Made by a program: the position numbers and the translations under genes. Below are positions 13,401 through 26,100 of a stretch of 64,000 nt of DNA, in pieces; position 1 is the first letter of the stretch; each line of letters starts with the position of its first letter. Origin of the DNA: Brachyhypopomus gauderio (Eukaryota; Chordata; Actinopteri; Gymnotiformes; Hypopomidae). Below the pieces are notes generated by a model that made no database searches, was not told where the DNA came from, and saw only the letters and a program-made list of their open reading frames with translations. The stretch is taken from assembly GCF_052324685.1 (NCBI RefSeq), contig NC_135221.1:22857371-22921370 (forward strand). Reading direction: 5' to 3'.

Positions 13401-14123
13401 ATTCTTTCCACTGTATTTACAAAGACACCAGCATGACATTTCTATTTCCACTAAAGCATCACACACTTCAGTAGTGGGGGTTTCCCTACCCTAAGTTTAT
13501 GCTTTACAGTGTAAGGATGAGTTTTTCTGGTTCAGCAATTCATTTTATATTTTGGTCCTATAACGGATGGGTACTGGTGAAGTGCTTTAATGCTTTTTAA
13601 ATCTAGGCAGGATGGAGAACATGTAGTTAATTGCATCCTCATTCTGAAACACAGAAGTCATAGAATAGATTCATTACTTTGGCACTTCCCAGTAGTATCA
13701 TTGTAGAAAGTTATGCCCCAGTCTTGATGTATGATTTTTATCACATTTATTTTGCATATTTGCTCGTTTATCATCACCCTGTCTTTACAGGCTTATCACA
13801 TCACCAATGACGAGCCCGTCCTCTTTTGGGACTTTATGTCCAAGGTGCTAGTCGGTCTGGGTTACGATGCCCCACGTTACCACCTACCCTACATGCTTGT
13901 TTATGGGATCGCACTGCTGCTGTGGATACTAACGCTGCTTCTGGGCCCTTTGGTGACAATAAAGCCCACGTTCACCCCAATGCGCGTGGCTCTGGCCGGC
14001 AAGCACCACTACTACAGCTGTGCACGGGCGAAGAAGGACCTGGGTTACCAACCACTGGTAGGTTTGCAGGAGGCTATAGCTCAAACCTTGTCCAGCTACA
14101 CACATCTTCAGAGGGGAGTCTAG
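6504..14123 (+). CDS. nsdhl: Sterol-4-alpha-carboxylate 3-dehydrogenase, decarboxylating (NSDHL), complete, 345 aa
   Basis: Coding exons: 6504-6524, 6661-6822, 6906-7052, 7627-7755, 7980-8122, 10476-10578 and 13791-14123, all GT-AG and in frame. The protein is a short-chain dehydrogenase/3-beta-HSD family member. A Rossmann NAD(P) motif GGCGFLG lies at residues 16-22, the segment [11 protein letters not shown] precedes the active site, and the catalytic YxxxK is Y144-K148 (YTETK). A hydrophobic segment at about residues 269-291 matches the family's membrane anchor, followed by [17 protein letters not shown] oxidises and decarboxylates 4-methylsterols in cholesterol synthesis, on the ER and lipid droplets. 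The protein is somewhat shorter than human (373 aa), mainly at the N-terminus. The 3.2-kb last intron carries several mobile elements. Confidence 0.96.
7434..7486. repeat. (CA)n microsatellite in nsdhl intron
   Basis: About 25 uninterrupted CA units preceded by a short CT run. It is intronic, 140 bases upstream of nsdhl exon 4. Confidence 0.95.
8184..8410. mobile_element. Fragment of an interspersed teleost DNA repeat
   Basis: The stretch around GGTGTTTAGTGGGGTTGAGG and TATGGACCTTGCATTGAG resembles a DNA-transposon repeat common in fish genomes, recognised from memory of its wording. Only part is present and the ends are not defined. It lies in nsdhl intron 5. Confidence 0.4.
8860..8957 (+). 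repeat. 49-bp perfect-spaced direct duplication
   Basis: The unit beginning GAACATTATCTAGA and ending GGTGTTTGGTGAAT occurs twice back to back, differing at one base (ATAGG versus ACAGG). It is in nsdhl intron 5, with no sign of coding function. Confidence 0.9.
9682..10332. mobile_element. Degraded hAT-like transposon copy in nsdhl intron
   Basis: Starts AGTGGTGGGCCGTTATCGGC and ends ATGCCCACCCGT, whose reverse complement resembles the start. This is a pattern I associate with a fish hAT family carrying a BED-finger transposase. A broken coding trace is visible from about 9932 (MET-Leu-Thr start), interrupted by stops. Family assignment is from memory of the end sequence. Confidence 0.5.
10340..10385. 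repeat. (GT)n microsatellite
   Basis: Imperfect GT run just outside the hAT-like copy and 90 bases upstream of nsdhl exon 6. Confidence 0.85.
10587..10905 (+). mobile_element. Interspersed teleost repeat (GCGCTTT-TACA / AAGGAAAAACTCCCTA family), copy 1
   Basis: Starts with (TCAAA)n, then TTGTATAGTGCTTTTCAC, CACAAAGCGCTTTACA and later GGCAAGGAAAAACTCCCTA and AGGAAGAAACCTTAG. Two further copies occur at 25974 and 27358. This order of words is very common in fish introns. The superfamily is not assigned. The copy starts within 10 bases of the nsdhl exon 6 donor. Confidence 0.75.
11862..12290 (+). mobile_element. tRNA-derived SINE, full-length-looking
   Basis: A tRNA-like head shows an A-box-like TGGTTAGCATGTTTGGC and a B-box GGGTTCAAGTCCC, with polymerase III spacing. 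The body ends AAGCCACCTTGGGTATC then AGGCACTATATAAAT, a typical fish SINE/LINE-shared tail. It lies in the last nsdhl intron. Confidence 0.75.
12300..13790. other. Rest of nsdhl last intron
   Basis: AT-rich intron sequence up to the acceptor GTCTTTACAG at 13790. No repeat family, exon or RNA gene that I can support. Confidence 0.6.
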
Positions 14124-14456
14124 ACTGTTATTGAGTCTGTTTCATCTGCACTGGTTGTGTATGTGTTGAAATTGAACTGTGCTCATAGCAGTGCTGATGC
14201 AAAATCATTTTTTTTCTGGTTAATCCTGATCTTGGTCACTGTAGCCTATATAGAAGAACTGATCCAGAAGCAGTGATCATGTTTACAATGCTCCATGAGT
14301 ACAAGCCCTGGACTTGGCCAGTTGTAAGGATTATGTTCAGTTGCATATTTTGGAATGATGTTCAAGGAATTCACTTATGCCTCTAAAAAGATAAATTGTG
14401 TGCTCTGAATACAAATTTCAAAGATTGGTGTAATTCCATCTTTCAATATATTTCTC

Positions 14457-14462
14457 AATAAA
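14457..14462 (+). terminator. nsdhl: nsdhl polyadenylation signal
   Basis: AATAAA 334 bases after the nsdhl stop, followed by a GT/T-rich stretch. Confidence 0.7.
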
Positions 14463-14500
14463 AGTGTTGTATTATATTCCATTTTATTGTTGTGGACTTT

Positions 14501-14995
14501 TTATTCGTCATACATTAAAATACAGAACTGACTACTTTCAAGTAGAATATGAATGTAAAAAATGGTATCGAATGTTTTACTGGGATGGGCACATAGTCTC
14601 TGTCTCTTAGCACTTGCATCCGCATTTTGTGAGCATTGAGCAATACGTGGTGCATATTCTGTGATGTAGGGTGTGCTCACGGACGCCTTCCTGTAGATCT
14701 GAGGAATCCTTTCACCTGACTTTCTGCACTGCTCATGCATCACAGTAACTCCTGACACTTGAGTGGTTCGGCCGGTCCCACGGCATATTTTTGGCATTCC
14801 TGTTCTTGGCGTGGTCAAAGCTGAACGATGGTGATGAGATACCTCACATTCTTGGAACAACAATACACACCACCGAGAGGCTTGTGAGTCATGGCCGTTG
14901 GGCCAGGTTGCCTGACCTGTTTCTGAAATGGTTGAGATAGCAGCCAGCCTGAAACACTGTTGTGTAGCTGTTGGTTCTGTTCTCCAGACCATCAC
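14501..14995 (-). CDS. Unrecognised 164-codon ORF, possible 3' exon of a convergent gene
   Basis: A 495-nt open frame on the minus strand in otherwise gene-free DNA, ending 45 bases from the nsdhl polyadenylation site. Its stop codon TAA lies inside an AATAAA word (minus strand, GACGAATAAAAAG), and a second AATAAA-complement is at 14483-14488. A terminal exon with a very short 3' UTR is therefore conceivable. The predicted product is Ser/Thr/Arg-rich with several Cys; I see no domain, signal peptide or membrane segment, and I recognise no family. The true start could be a splice acceptor rather than the first ATG. A chance ORF is the main alternative. Confidence 0.25.
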   Translation of the reverse strand: MMVWRTEPTATQQCFRLAAISTISETGQATWPNGHDSQASRWCVLLFQECEVSHHHRSALTTPRTGMPKICRGTGRTTQVSGVTVMHEQCRKSGERIPQIYRKASVSTPYITEYAPRIAQCSQNADASAKRQRLCAHPSKTFDTIFYIHILLESSQFCILMYDE

Positions 14996-14999
14996 TGTG

Positions 15000-15639
15000 A
15001 ATCAGTGGGTTCTCTTTGAATGGCAACCGGTTAATGAATATTTGAGGTTGCAAATCTCTTCACTTGGAATTATAAAAACAATTAAAGTACTTTACATGCA
15101 GACCACGAGAGTCACACCACTTGCTTTTGTATTGTTGCCACCGACAACCTTGCGTATCTCTCAGGGAGACAGACTCATGATTGCTCCTCTGTGTAGAGCT
15201 GCTCAGGTCTGTTCTGCTCTTCAGGCCAGAAGAATGTGACACAGCACTAATGATCTCACTCAGTTATATCTGCACCATACTCATACTCAAACAATGCTGC
15301 CAATATTACTCCATTGCCACAGTGGGAAATGATAAACATATCACTGTATTCCCATGCTGACTTGCTCCAATTAAGATAATGAATGTTGTGTGGTTCACTC
15401 TTTCAATGAACCTTTTACAAATAGTCCCATTGAAGCCCCTGATTAGACACCTGGTTACTGATCTCTGAGCTGTGATAAACTCTTGGTTTTGGAAGGTCAT
15501 GTTAGAGGTCAGTTGGCTAAAACTAATCCTAAATCTTCTCAGGTGCTCAAGAATCTCTAAGATCTATGCTGACTGTGGGATTGTTTATCATACATATCTA
15601 TTTTTCTGTTCTGCTTGACGAGAACTATGAGATTTAAGT
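15000..15639. other. Intergenic, nothing recognised
   Basis: Moderate-complexity sequence between the unrecognised ORF and the znf185 promoter region. Short overlapping ORFs on both strands show no domain or splice support. Confidence 0.5.
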
Positions 15640-15924
15640 AAATAGAAAACACTCCTCCTGTTACACCCTAATGCACACACATACACACATCCACGCCCAC
15701 CATGGCCAGCTAGGCTCCTCCAACTGGCTGGGTTAGTCACTGACACACCCTTACCTGATCTTTCCAGGAGACAGCTGTCAAACAGGCAGCCTTCCCCAGC
15801 GTCTCTGTGTATGTAATGACTCAGAGTGACTGTTCAGCTGTCCTGTACTAGGAAGACGTCCGTGTAGCTATATCTGGGCCCGAGTCAGGTGTCCTGCACC
15901 AATTTGGATTTGGATTTTGTCAAG
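15640..15924 (+). promoter_or_regulatory. znf185: Likely znf185 promoter and untranslated first exon
   Basis: A strong donor TTTGTCAAG|GTAAGT ends a candidate non-coding exon at 15924. The acceptor TTTTCTCAG at 17161 opens the exon holding the start codon. A perfect AP-1 consensus TGACTCA occurs at 15817-15823, about 100 bases before the donor. Mammalian ZNF185 is epithelial, so an AP-1 site is plausible, but this is inference. Confidence 0.4.
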
Positions 15925-17161
15925 GTAAGTTAGTGGCTATACCAGCAAAAAGAGTCATTTATGGAGACACAATGTTTAACTTGTGTTATAGCAACTATTG
16001 ATCAATGTATTACCAATGTCACGTAGGGGTTTGTTGAAGACCTTTTACAGCACTTCTCTTGACAACAATATCAATTGTTTCAGATCAGCTGAGCATTCTA
16101 TTGTGTCTTTCCTCATGGGGGCATATACACTATGGTTGATTATAAATTTTGATTTTAAGGAATGCGATATGTACACAATGAGATGATCGGATTCTAGATT
16201 AATTTATGCAGCCGTGTTCGTTTGCAGCGAGTTGTTCTAATACTCTTTGCCAAACCATTTCCGTGTCACTTTGTTCACTTGTTATGACCAAGTGTGAGTA
16301 ATTTACTTAACTCCCATTGAGTTTTGCCTGTTTACAAGTTGATTTGTGTCTTGGGTAACAATATTAAATATATTAAATCTTGCCTTTCATTGTTCAGTAG
16401 GTCAAACATTCAACAGAATCATGCCTTTGTTCAATAGACCAGTAATCTAGATCCTTTTTCATCCTTGGTGGGAAATGTGACCAGATAAGTTGTGCTAGGT
16501 GTATTTAATTGTGCTGGTGGTGTTTGGCTTTAGTCCTGGAGTGTGCAGGTGCTGGATTATTACTATTGAAGCTTATGAACAAACTATTTATTGGGTTCAA
16601 GAGAAGAAAACATTCAACTATGCTGTACTATGCTGAAACCTACAACTATGAATATGGCCCCTCCAGCAGCTCCCTGGATTTATCAGTTATCAGAACATTT
16701 ATCAGTTTTGTTCCATGACCTAAATTACTTAATCTTATCATTCTTAATTCCATAAATTTGTTAAAAATAATATTCGTATATGTGGATTGTGAAATTGGCA
16801 TACCAGTGCTTTATTGTGTTGACAATAAATATTGCTAGAAATGTGTGTAAGTACTTGTGTTTACAGTTGCAAATTTATTTGGATGGCTATACTGAAACCC
16901 ACTGATGGAAATAATCCTTAATATGAAAGAGAATGTTGTGAAAGTCGTGGGACTGGCTAGGCAGCATGGTTACAGTGACTCAGAAATTCAACATAAATGC
17001 GAAAAGGACCTGAAAAGATATCTGACAGTTTACTGAAATCCATTATGGTCTGTGTGGAATGCAGATATTATCTATTTATCTATTTATTGAATCTTTTCTG
17101 TTTTTGAGAGGTTACATTTAATACATAATTCTGACTCTTAATATGTTCCAGATTTTCTCAG
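15925..17161. other. znf185 first intron
   Basis: AT-rich intron between the putative untranslated exon and the start-codon exon. No repeat or ORF with support. Confidence 0.5.
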
Positions 17162-17194
17162 CAAGTGATCTTTGGATTCAAGGAGCTGCCTACA

Positions 17195-20100
17195 ATGTCT
17201 AAAGGTGAGCTACAAGGACATCACTTCCACAACTCTTCTGTCTCCTATTTGTTCAGACACACAAGCAATAATAAATTAAACTGTGCACCAATCCCAGAAC
17301 TATGATGACTAACCACAAACCGGTCATTGCTGTGTACATGACTGATATTACCATCATCGCTTTCCTCATTCAAAAGTGTACAAATGTTTCTCAAACCTTT
17401 AGTGCGTTTAGTAAATACTCAACACTGTGATTTTGCTAGTTACAACGCAGTGCTGTGGCTGCGTTTAGAAATATGTGTGCACATTTCATACTTAAAAGTT
17501 TGGGTATGGACATAAGTGTACATACGCTCAAAAAAAACATACTGATGTGAAACACCACGTCTGTTCTACTCTAAACATGTTTGTAAATGTAAATGATGTG
17601 CATGTGAACGACTGCCTGTCTAATATAGAACATAAACATGTATGTTTAGGTTTGCTGCTGTATGATTAAAGCAAAATTAAGCAGAAAGTAATGAATACAG
17701 GTTTGTTAATGTGAAACTAATTTTAGTGAGGTCAAAGCAAGACTGAAGCACTGATGTGGTGGTTGTAGCTCCGAGATAAACAACATGAAAAATGCTTACA
17801 AAATGTCAGCAAGTCACAGCAGTAGTGAATGCATGGTTGTATGTTTGGCATCTCTCTAAAGAAAGAGAAGTTATTGTGTCTGGGCTGTCTGAGCAGTAGC
17901 AAGGCACATATGGGTATCATGCAGGCTTTCAGAGGATCTTACAAATGCCATTGGCCCAGTGGCCCAGGTCAGAGATGTGTTCCACACCTGCACTTCCAGC
18001 TCACCGAAGTACCTCTGTACGGTGAATTATAGAGATAATGGTTAATAAACGTTTGAACTCTATAGAGGGGACACTGTGATTGAAGAAACCATCATGTGCA
18101 GCCTAAACCTCAATCTGTCCCAGCATAGCAGTGTGTGAATGGCCCATGAGTCAATACAGCCTACAGAGCCATTTTATTGTCTTTTTTTTGTTTTTCACAG
18201 TGGCTGACTGAAAATGCTTTCAGTTAACAATTTTGCCTGTCTGTATCACATTTTGACTGATCCTTCACCTTATCTTTGCTGCACATTGTACTGTTATAGT
18301 TTTATACTAGCCTGTTCACCCAGCTTGTAATGAAAACCCATGGTTGAGAGATCTCTGATCTATAAGCTCCTCCCTGTGGAAAGAACCAGTTGACAGAATT
18401 CCAAGTCTTGTAAATTATTGAACTGGTATTTTGTGTTTCTCATCTTGGCTGGTGTTTGTAAAGCTGGTATTTTGTTTTGTATCTTGGCTGGTGTTTGTAA
18501 TGCTGGTATTTTGTGTTTCTCATCTTGGCTGGTGTTTGTAATGCTGGTATTTTGTTTCTCATCTTGGCTGGTGTTTGTAATGCTGGTATTTTGTGTTTCT
18601 CATCTTGGCTTGTTTGTAAAGCTGGTATTTTGTGTTTCTCATCTTGGCTGGTGTTTGTAATGCTGGTATTTTGTGTTTCTCATCTTGGCTGGTGTTTGTA
18701 ATGCTGGTATTTTGTGTTTCTCATCTTGGCTTGTTTGTAAAGCTGGTATTTTGTGTTTCTCATCTTGGCTGGTGTTTGTAATGCTGGTATTTTGTGTTTC
18801 TCATCTTGGCTGGTGTTTGTAAAGCTGGTTCCACACACATGTCCACTAAGTTAAATGTCTTATATATGGCCAGCCGTTCACAAGTCTTCAAATCATATAT
18901 TTCAATATGGCCAAAGCAGCCAATGAACATCCTTACACATTATAAGTACATAACTTTTATTTCCATTTGAATGAAAATCTTTTTGGCAATTAGCCTAGCT
19001 GTCTGTGGGGGAAATGAATATAGCATCCATTATGGGTCAATGAAAATGATTTATTTAACAGTACCATTGGCAATAATGTGATTTCCCAAGACTATAAACA
19101 ATATGTGGAGATATAGAGAATTTTTTTTTTAAATAAAAAAATGTGTTTTTACAAACTCCTTTGTGCATGTGCACGTTGCATGAGGCCTCTTAACATAAGG
19201 CCATTCATTACTGAGGCAATTCCTCATCTTTTGTATTTCAGATGCACTTGTATGACATAACTGCTTTGCACAGTTCTGATACCACAATTGTTGTTTTGTA
19301 TGTGTGTGCAGAGGGGGACAGACAGTCTGTTTTTCGTACAACAAAGGTTCGTACTGCACTGAAGGGTGACAGCAGCTGGATTCAACGCTCCAAAGGGGAA
19401 CCAGAGGAGGATGAGAAGCCATGGTTAGTGTAGTGACTACCATGACACATAGTACGTGTGTGCACACGGCCATGTTGTGTGTGCAGACTAACTTATCTCT
19501 TGATGCCTATGATATTGAGATATGTGTTTGTGTTTGAGAGACAGCTAGAATGAAATTAACCTCACAACATTAATGGTAGCGTCTGTCAGATTCCAAAAGC
19601 CAGATTAAGCCTAAACCTAGACTAAAAGGAATTATCAATGGCCATTCAGTGGCACTGCGATTTAGTCCAAGAGTAGGCTTAATACATGTCCAGGAAACTG
19701 GTTAATACTCTGCATGAATGCACCACATCCAAACTTGTATTGTGTGAAGGGTCGCAGAGGTGCGGGCCGGTCGCCTAAACGGAGCTGGAGGTGATGCTGA
19801 ATCAGATGCCACCTCTAAAGAACAAGAAGCCCGTCCTCCTCCCAGCACAGACAAGTGAGATCTTGCATCGTGCATGCTTGAGTTCTGCCTCCTGCCACGT
19901 CATTCATATAAAGCTCTTCGCAAAATACAGCCTTACACTGACAATTAGTTTACCTTTCAACAGTTCCAAAACACCATCGTCTGGATACTTGATCAGGTAT
20001 GTAAGCATTTGGACGTATGCCATCGGTTATTATAAAATGATTCCATGTTATGAACCGCAAAAAATTCTTTTGCAGAGGAGTTTTCACAAAGACTGACACC

Positions 20101-23100
20101 AAATTAGCTCAGCCATCCTCTGCCAACGGTCACATGTAAGCGACTCTGTGATTACCTGAAATATTGGTAGTTGACTTACTCTCAGAAAAAATATAACAAA
20201 TAGAAATGTTTATTGATATGATATTGGAAGAGTACATTGACGTGGACATTTAACAGTATTGTCAATTTTTTGTTGTATTTTTTTGTATTTTTAGTGGAAC
20301 ATCTGGCTTCGTCAAAAAGGCTTCTGATGGATACAAGAAAATGTAAGTTAATGAGTTTATGAACTGTGATACATACAAATATGCTGTACATACATACAAA
20401 CATACTGTACATACATACATACTGTACATACATATAAACATACTGTACATACATACATACATCAGTGGGGAACCGTCAGGGCCCTCAGAGGGCCTAAAAT
20501 ATTCTTAAAATATAAATATATATAATTTATAAATTTTTAAAATCTACTTACAGTTTGACAATCGACATCTAAACAATTACAGAAATATAAGCAAATAAAT
20601 TATTCACCCGTGTCTATTCAATCTGTGTTGGAAGGTGAGGGGTTAAGTTAAGTGGAAGCCTGTGAGCCTGTGTCTCCCCCTATCAGGACTGTGATGCCCG
20701 TTGTTCGTTTACAGAGGGCCTGGCAGTTATAATTCAGCGCAATACCAGTTTCAAATGACAGCAAAATTGACCAATCATATCTTCCCTCTTAGTGGGCGGG
20801 CTTGACTGTATGATAATTTCTGCCTGCTGTGGCGACGCTAGCTGTCGTTAGCGTACCACCGCTAGCTAGTTTCGATTCATTCCTTTGATGCCCTCGTGCA
20901 CGTTGTTTACATATTCCGCTTCCGAGGAACACGGAGCTGTGAACCTTATTTTGTTAAGAAGTTATCTAGTACAGATATTACTGTTTATTGCATTTCTAAA
21001 GCTGTAATGCCATAAATGTAAATGTAAATGTAGAGGTCTCAGTTTTTTATTTTTTATTTATCGCAGTTAATTAGGAAAGGAAAAAAAAATTTTTTGGGGG
21101 GGGAGGAGCGGGCCCAGGTTTAATGGTCACGGTTCGCTACTGACATACATACATACATACATACTGAACATACATAAATACATACAAACATACTGTATAT
21201 ACATAAATACATACAAACATACTGTACATACATACAAACATACTGTACACACATACATACATACATACATACTGAACATACATAAATACATACAAACATA
21301 CTGTATATACATAAATACATACAAACATACTGTACATACATACAAACATACTGTACACACATACATACATACATACATACTGAACATACATAAATACATA
21401 CAAACATACTGTATATACATAAATACATACAAACATACTGTATATACATACAAACATACTGTACACACATACATACATACATACTGAACATACATAAATA
21501 CATACAAACATACTGTATATACATAAATACATACAAACATACTGTATATACATACAAACATACTGTACACACATACATACATACATACATACTGAACATA
21601 CATAAATACATACAAACATACTGTATATACATACAAACATACTGTACACACATACATACATACATACATACATACATACATACATACAAACATACTGTAC
21701 ACACATACATACATTTTTGTGATCACTTGCCCTTCCAGCATGAGTCATATGTGTTAATATATAGCTAATTGAATATGAATAATTTGTTAATTAAATTCTG
21801 AATTGCTTTCGGACGTGTTCTTAGAGCTCCTCACACTGTTCGCCCGAACACAGAGACTACAGAGCAGTCGGAACCATCTCTCAGCACAGAAGAACAAGAC
21901 AAAAGGTGAACAAGTGTTTTTTCTCTAAATGCACACTGATCATTAGAGTGGTATGTCTGTGTTACACCATAATCTGTGTTCACTGAGTTCTGTGACTGCA
22001 GAGATCATTGTTGCACTTTTTCTGCCGTCACAGAACAGCAGTCACAGAATTCGATGGTCACAGATTCCGGTGTAACACCTATATTGTGCTCAATTGAAGA
22101 TGCACGCGAGATGCACCCCCTTCTTGGGAGTGCGCATGATAGACACACCCGAAAGCAGATGCAAACCCCATTTGTTTTAGTTCTATATTGATCAAAAGAT
22201 TGAAATGACGATCTCACATTTGAGATAACAGTGATGGAAATCACTGATTTACAGAATAGAACTACGTGTTTCGGTATAACTGTCAATCAAAAACAAAAGT
22301 AGTTCCCCTTTTTTCCACAACAGGAGCATACGTGCACTTACACTCTCTCACCCTGTTGGGCAAAGTAAAGTAGAGCCGGTTCATGGCATACTTGAATGGC
22401 CTGTTTGGGCCCCCACACCACCAGGTGCCCCTGGTCCTGAAGTCAAGGAATAAATCTTAGAAGGTGTCACAATAAGTGACAAGAAAGTCAAACTGTCCTG
22501 CTGTGTATGTAAACGGGACTATGACCTGACTGGTTATTCATAACTTTTGTATTTGGGGTTTTAGATTTTCTTACACTAAGAACTTAGACAGGCTATTGTG
22601 TGCATGCAAACGTATTGTTAACAGCGTTCCTCTCCCTGAAACCGGGCGTGTACGGTGATCTCTGACGCCGTTCTTTGTGTGTGTGCGCGTGTTCAGGACA
22701 GAGGCAGCCAGCAGTGTCCTGAAGAACTCGGGATCAAGACAGAGATCATACGTGCTTTCGGCTGCAAAGAAATATGAGTATGTTTTACTCCTGTTGTTTC
22801 AGTGGTGGTCCTGAGAAAGCATGACGCTACTCACATCATCGCCTACTAAAACCTTAAATGTTACAGCTGGAAAAAAAGGGAAAAATAACTCGTTTTCAAA
22901 ATTGACATATGTTCCTAAACCAACGATCATACAGTACATATTCTCATTACCTGCAAATAGCGTAATTTAGTAATTCTATTACAATAATGGCTCATAATGT
23001 GCATAACGAGAGTTCACAGAAGTTCATATACAAATGTATAAACTTATATAATATATATAAAATATTTTAGGTTTTGATATTTATTGCTTTATGGTAAACA

Positions 23101-26100
23101 TTTTAGGTCTTCAGAGAAACCAGAGAGTTCTGCCCCACCAATTACATCTTTTGTTGCCAAGAGGTACACTTTTGTGGCAAATTCACATATCCTCAAAACA
23201 AAATGTACTTTATCGCGTTGTAACTGGTGAGTGCATGCGTGCATGTGTGTGTGTGTGTGTGTATAGGGTAGTTATCAGTGAAGATGAGGACAGCGACCCT
23301 GTTGAACCTAAAGCAGAGATCCCAGCTACCCCTTCCTCTTCTAGCCTTGTGGCTCAGCAGAGGTAAACCAGGTTTACACTGTGCGATTGTTATGAAGTTT
23401 TTGCTGCTGTAAAAGATGATCGCATATCGTGAAAGATTTCTTTGGTCGTGGGGTAAAACAATGCAAACAATGACAGCCTTCAATTAGTTACCTACTGGTA
23501 GTGCCAGACATTTGCTCCAATGGCTCGTATTCTGACTGCAGTTATGGCGCATGTTTAAAAACAACCAGTAGAGAGTTAAAGTGACCAGTAGGGAGTTAAA
23601 ACAACCAGTAGGGAGTTAAAGTGACCAGAAGGGAGTTAAAACAACCAGTAGGGAGTTACAACAACCAGTAGGGAGTTAAAGTGACCAGAAGGGAGTTAAA
23701 ACAACCAGTAGGGAGTTAAAGTGACCAGTATGGAGTTAAACCAACCAGTAGGGAGTTACAACAACCAGTAGGGAGTTAAAGTGACCAGTAGGGAGTTAAA
23801 ACAACCAGTAGGGAGTGTCTGGAATGAACGTGCAACCGCCCACTGCAAACACAATGGATTACACTGAAACGGAAACGCTGGACTCGGACAAGAACGTATT
23901 GTGAAATTGTGTCAGTAGACAGAACACCTTTCGATGTTTCCTTCTGGCCAAAATAAGTTGCATATGGATGACAATAGCAGAATATCTTAATTTGTTTAAC
24001 ATCGTGGGTTTATCTTTATGTCTCACTTTCAACACAAGTGAGAACAAACTGTCATGGAATTTGGTCAAGGTTTCAAACACATAAGACCGCATGAATCGCA
24101 CAGTGTAAAGCCGGCTGGTGATGATGGAGTCAGGATCAGTAGTACCGAGTCAACGTCAAGAACAAACATTGTTTAAAAAAAACACCCAATCTGCTTTGGC
24201 TTCTCTCCGCGACATTTAGCCTACTGTCGGACTTTTACCGGAGCAATAGGCCTATTGTGAAGGCACCATGTATCGTGCAAACGAATACGTCGGAAATCTA
24301 CCTTTGTGACTCACCTGACGTTATAAACTCAACATCGCAGTATATCTGGCGGAAAGTTTTATAAAATTTATATATTCTCAGTCCATTAAAAAAATTTATT
24401 ATTTTTTATACAAATTATAAGGTTTTTAAGGATATCTCTCTCTTTGCTTCTAGAAAGTTTTTTTTTATTTGCTTCTATAAAGTATACAGAAGTCATATCA
24501 TAGTTAATATAATATAAATTAAGAAAACTAATTTTTTTGCTCATTGTTATATTTTGCTCATTGTTATTATTAAGCGAAAACGCTTAATCATTTTATTTAT
24601 TTCCAAGAAATTGGTAAGGGTGCCAGTAATGTTTTTTACATTTGAGTTGAAATTTGCGTTTTTAAAATTTGAGATTGTGAGAGTGAGATTATGCGTCTGC
24701 AATAAAGTCATGGTCATGGTCCTGTGTTAGGGAACTGGTCTTGTGGCCGGAGGGTCGTGGGTTCGATTCCCAGACCTGAGGCCATGACTGAGGTGCCCTT
24801 GAGCAAGGCACCTAACCCCAACTGCTCCCCGGGCGCCGGGCTAGGGCTGCCCACCGCTCTGGGCACGTGTGATCCACAGCCCACTAGTAATCACTAGTGT
24901 GTGTGTGTGTGTGTGTTCTAACTGCACAGATGGGTAAATGCGGAGGACAAATTTCGATTGGGATGAAAAATCACAATTGACAAATATGGCACATTTCACA
25001 TAAAAAAATAATTTATTTCAAAGCTTTTAACACATTTTAACCAGGGGTGCCAATAATTATAGAGGGCGCTGTAATAGTACTTTAAAAAAAGTGCTATCTA
25101 CATTGTTGAACACATGCAAACAAGCACACCAGCAGGCAAAGGACACTAGCTCTTACATGAAATTATACATAAGTCTGTTAAAATAGTGTGTGTTATAATA
25201 ACGTGTCTGCTGAAATGCTATGGTTTCAAAACACTTTGCAACAACAACATTAAAATATATAATTTATTGCTGTAAGATTTGCTGATGGTTGATGGAATAT
25301 TTCAAGTTTACAAGCTTTAAACATTATGTTATATTATATATATTAGTTCAAATGATTAAAAAGTGGATTGTAACATTTTAGCTAATGGTAATGTAGAGTT
25401 GCACTGCTTAAGCACATTAATATGTCAGAAGCCTGCAGTCCTTTGAGACAGAGACACAATAGATTCCAAATGTTGTGGAGACCAAGACAAGGCCATTTAT
25501 TTAAGATGCTGTGTACTATGACACTAGTTGACTGGACCACATAATTTAATCATACCTTTGACACTTTAGTTTTTGCCAACGCTATCAGTCATACTTACAG
25601 AACCTCTGTCAATGTTCACCTAGTTACGGTGTGGAGATGAGCGTTGATGATCCAGTACCTCCAGTCAAGAAGAATGTCCCATCTGCTCCTGAACCAAAAC
25701 CTATGGACAAACCAGAGACTACTCCTACTAAAAGGTTAAATTATATTTCATTGATCATATTGTTATACAGTGCTGCTTGAAAGATTGTGAACTGAATAGT
25801 TTAGATTTTTCTGTTGTTTTACCATGATTCTCTTATTTGATCATCACCAGTTTTTGTATATGAAATGTCAGGTGCATGTTCATTAAGCTACATGACCATC
25901 CTCAAAATATTCCATTCATTTCCATCCATTCACTGTAAGACATCATTTACAAATGAGGGCACTCAGCATCAATTCAAGTCAATATTTATATAGCGCTTTT
26001 TACAACATATGTTGCCACAAAGCAGCTTTACAAACACATGGGTCCATGACCGCTACTCTGCCCAGAAGCAGAAAGCCGTCAAAACTTGCACCAAGAAGCA

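Noticed and set aside
18418..18701. Two ORFs with repeated hydrophobic segments
   Set aside because: Frames of the 41-bp minisatellite; the apparent membrane-protein look is an artefact of the repeat.
21120..21748. Three overlapping minus-strand ORFs of about 200 codons
   Set aside because: They are the three frames of a CATA minisatellite that lacks stop codons. Composition is only Tyr/Met/Cys/Val and the like; not genes.
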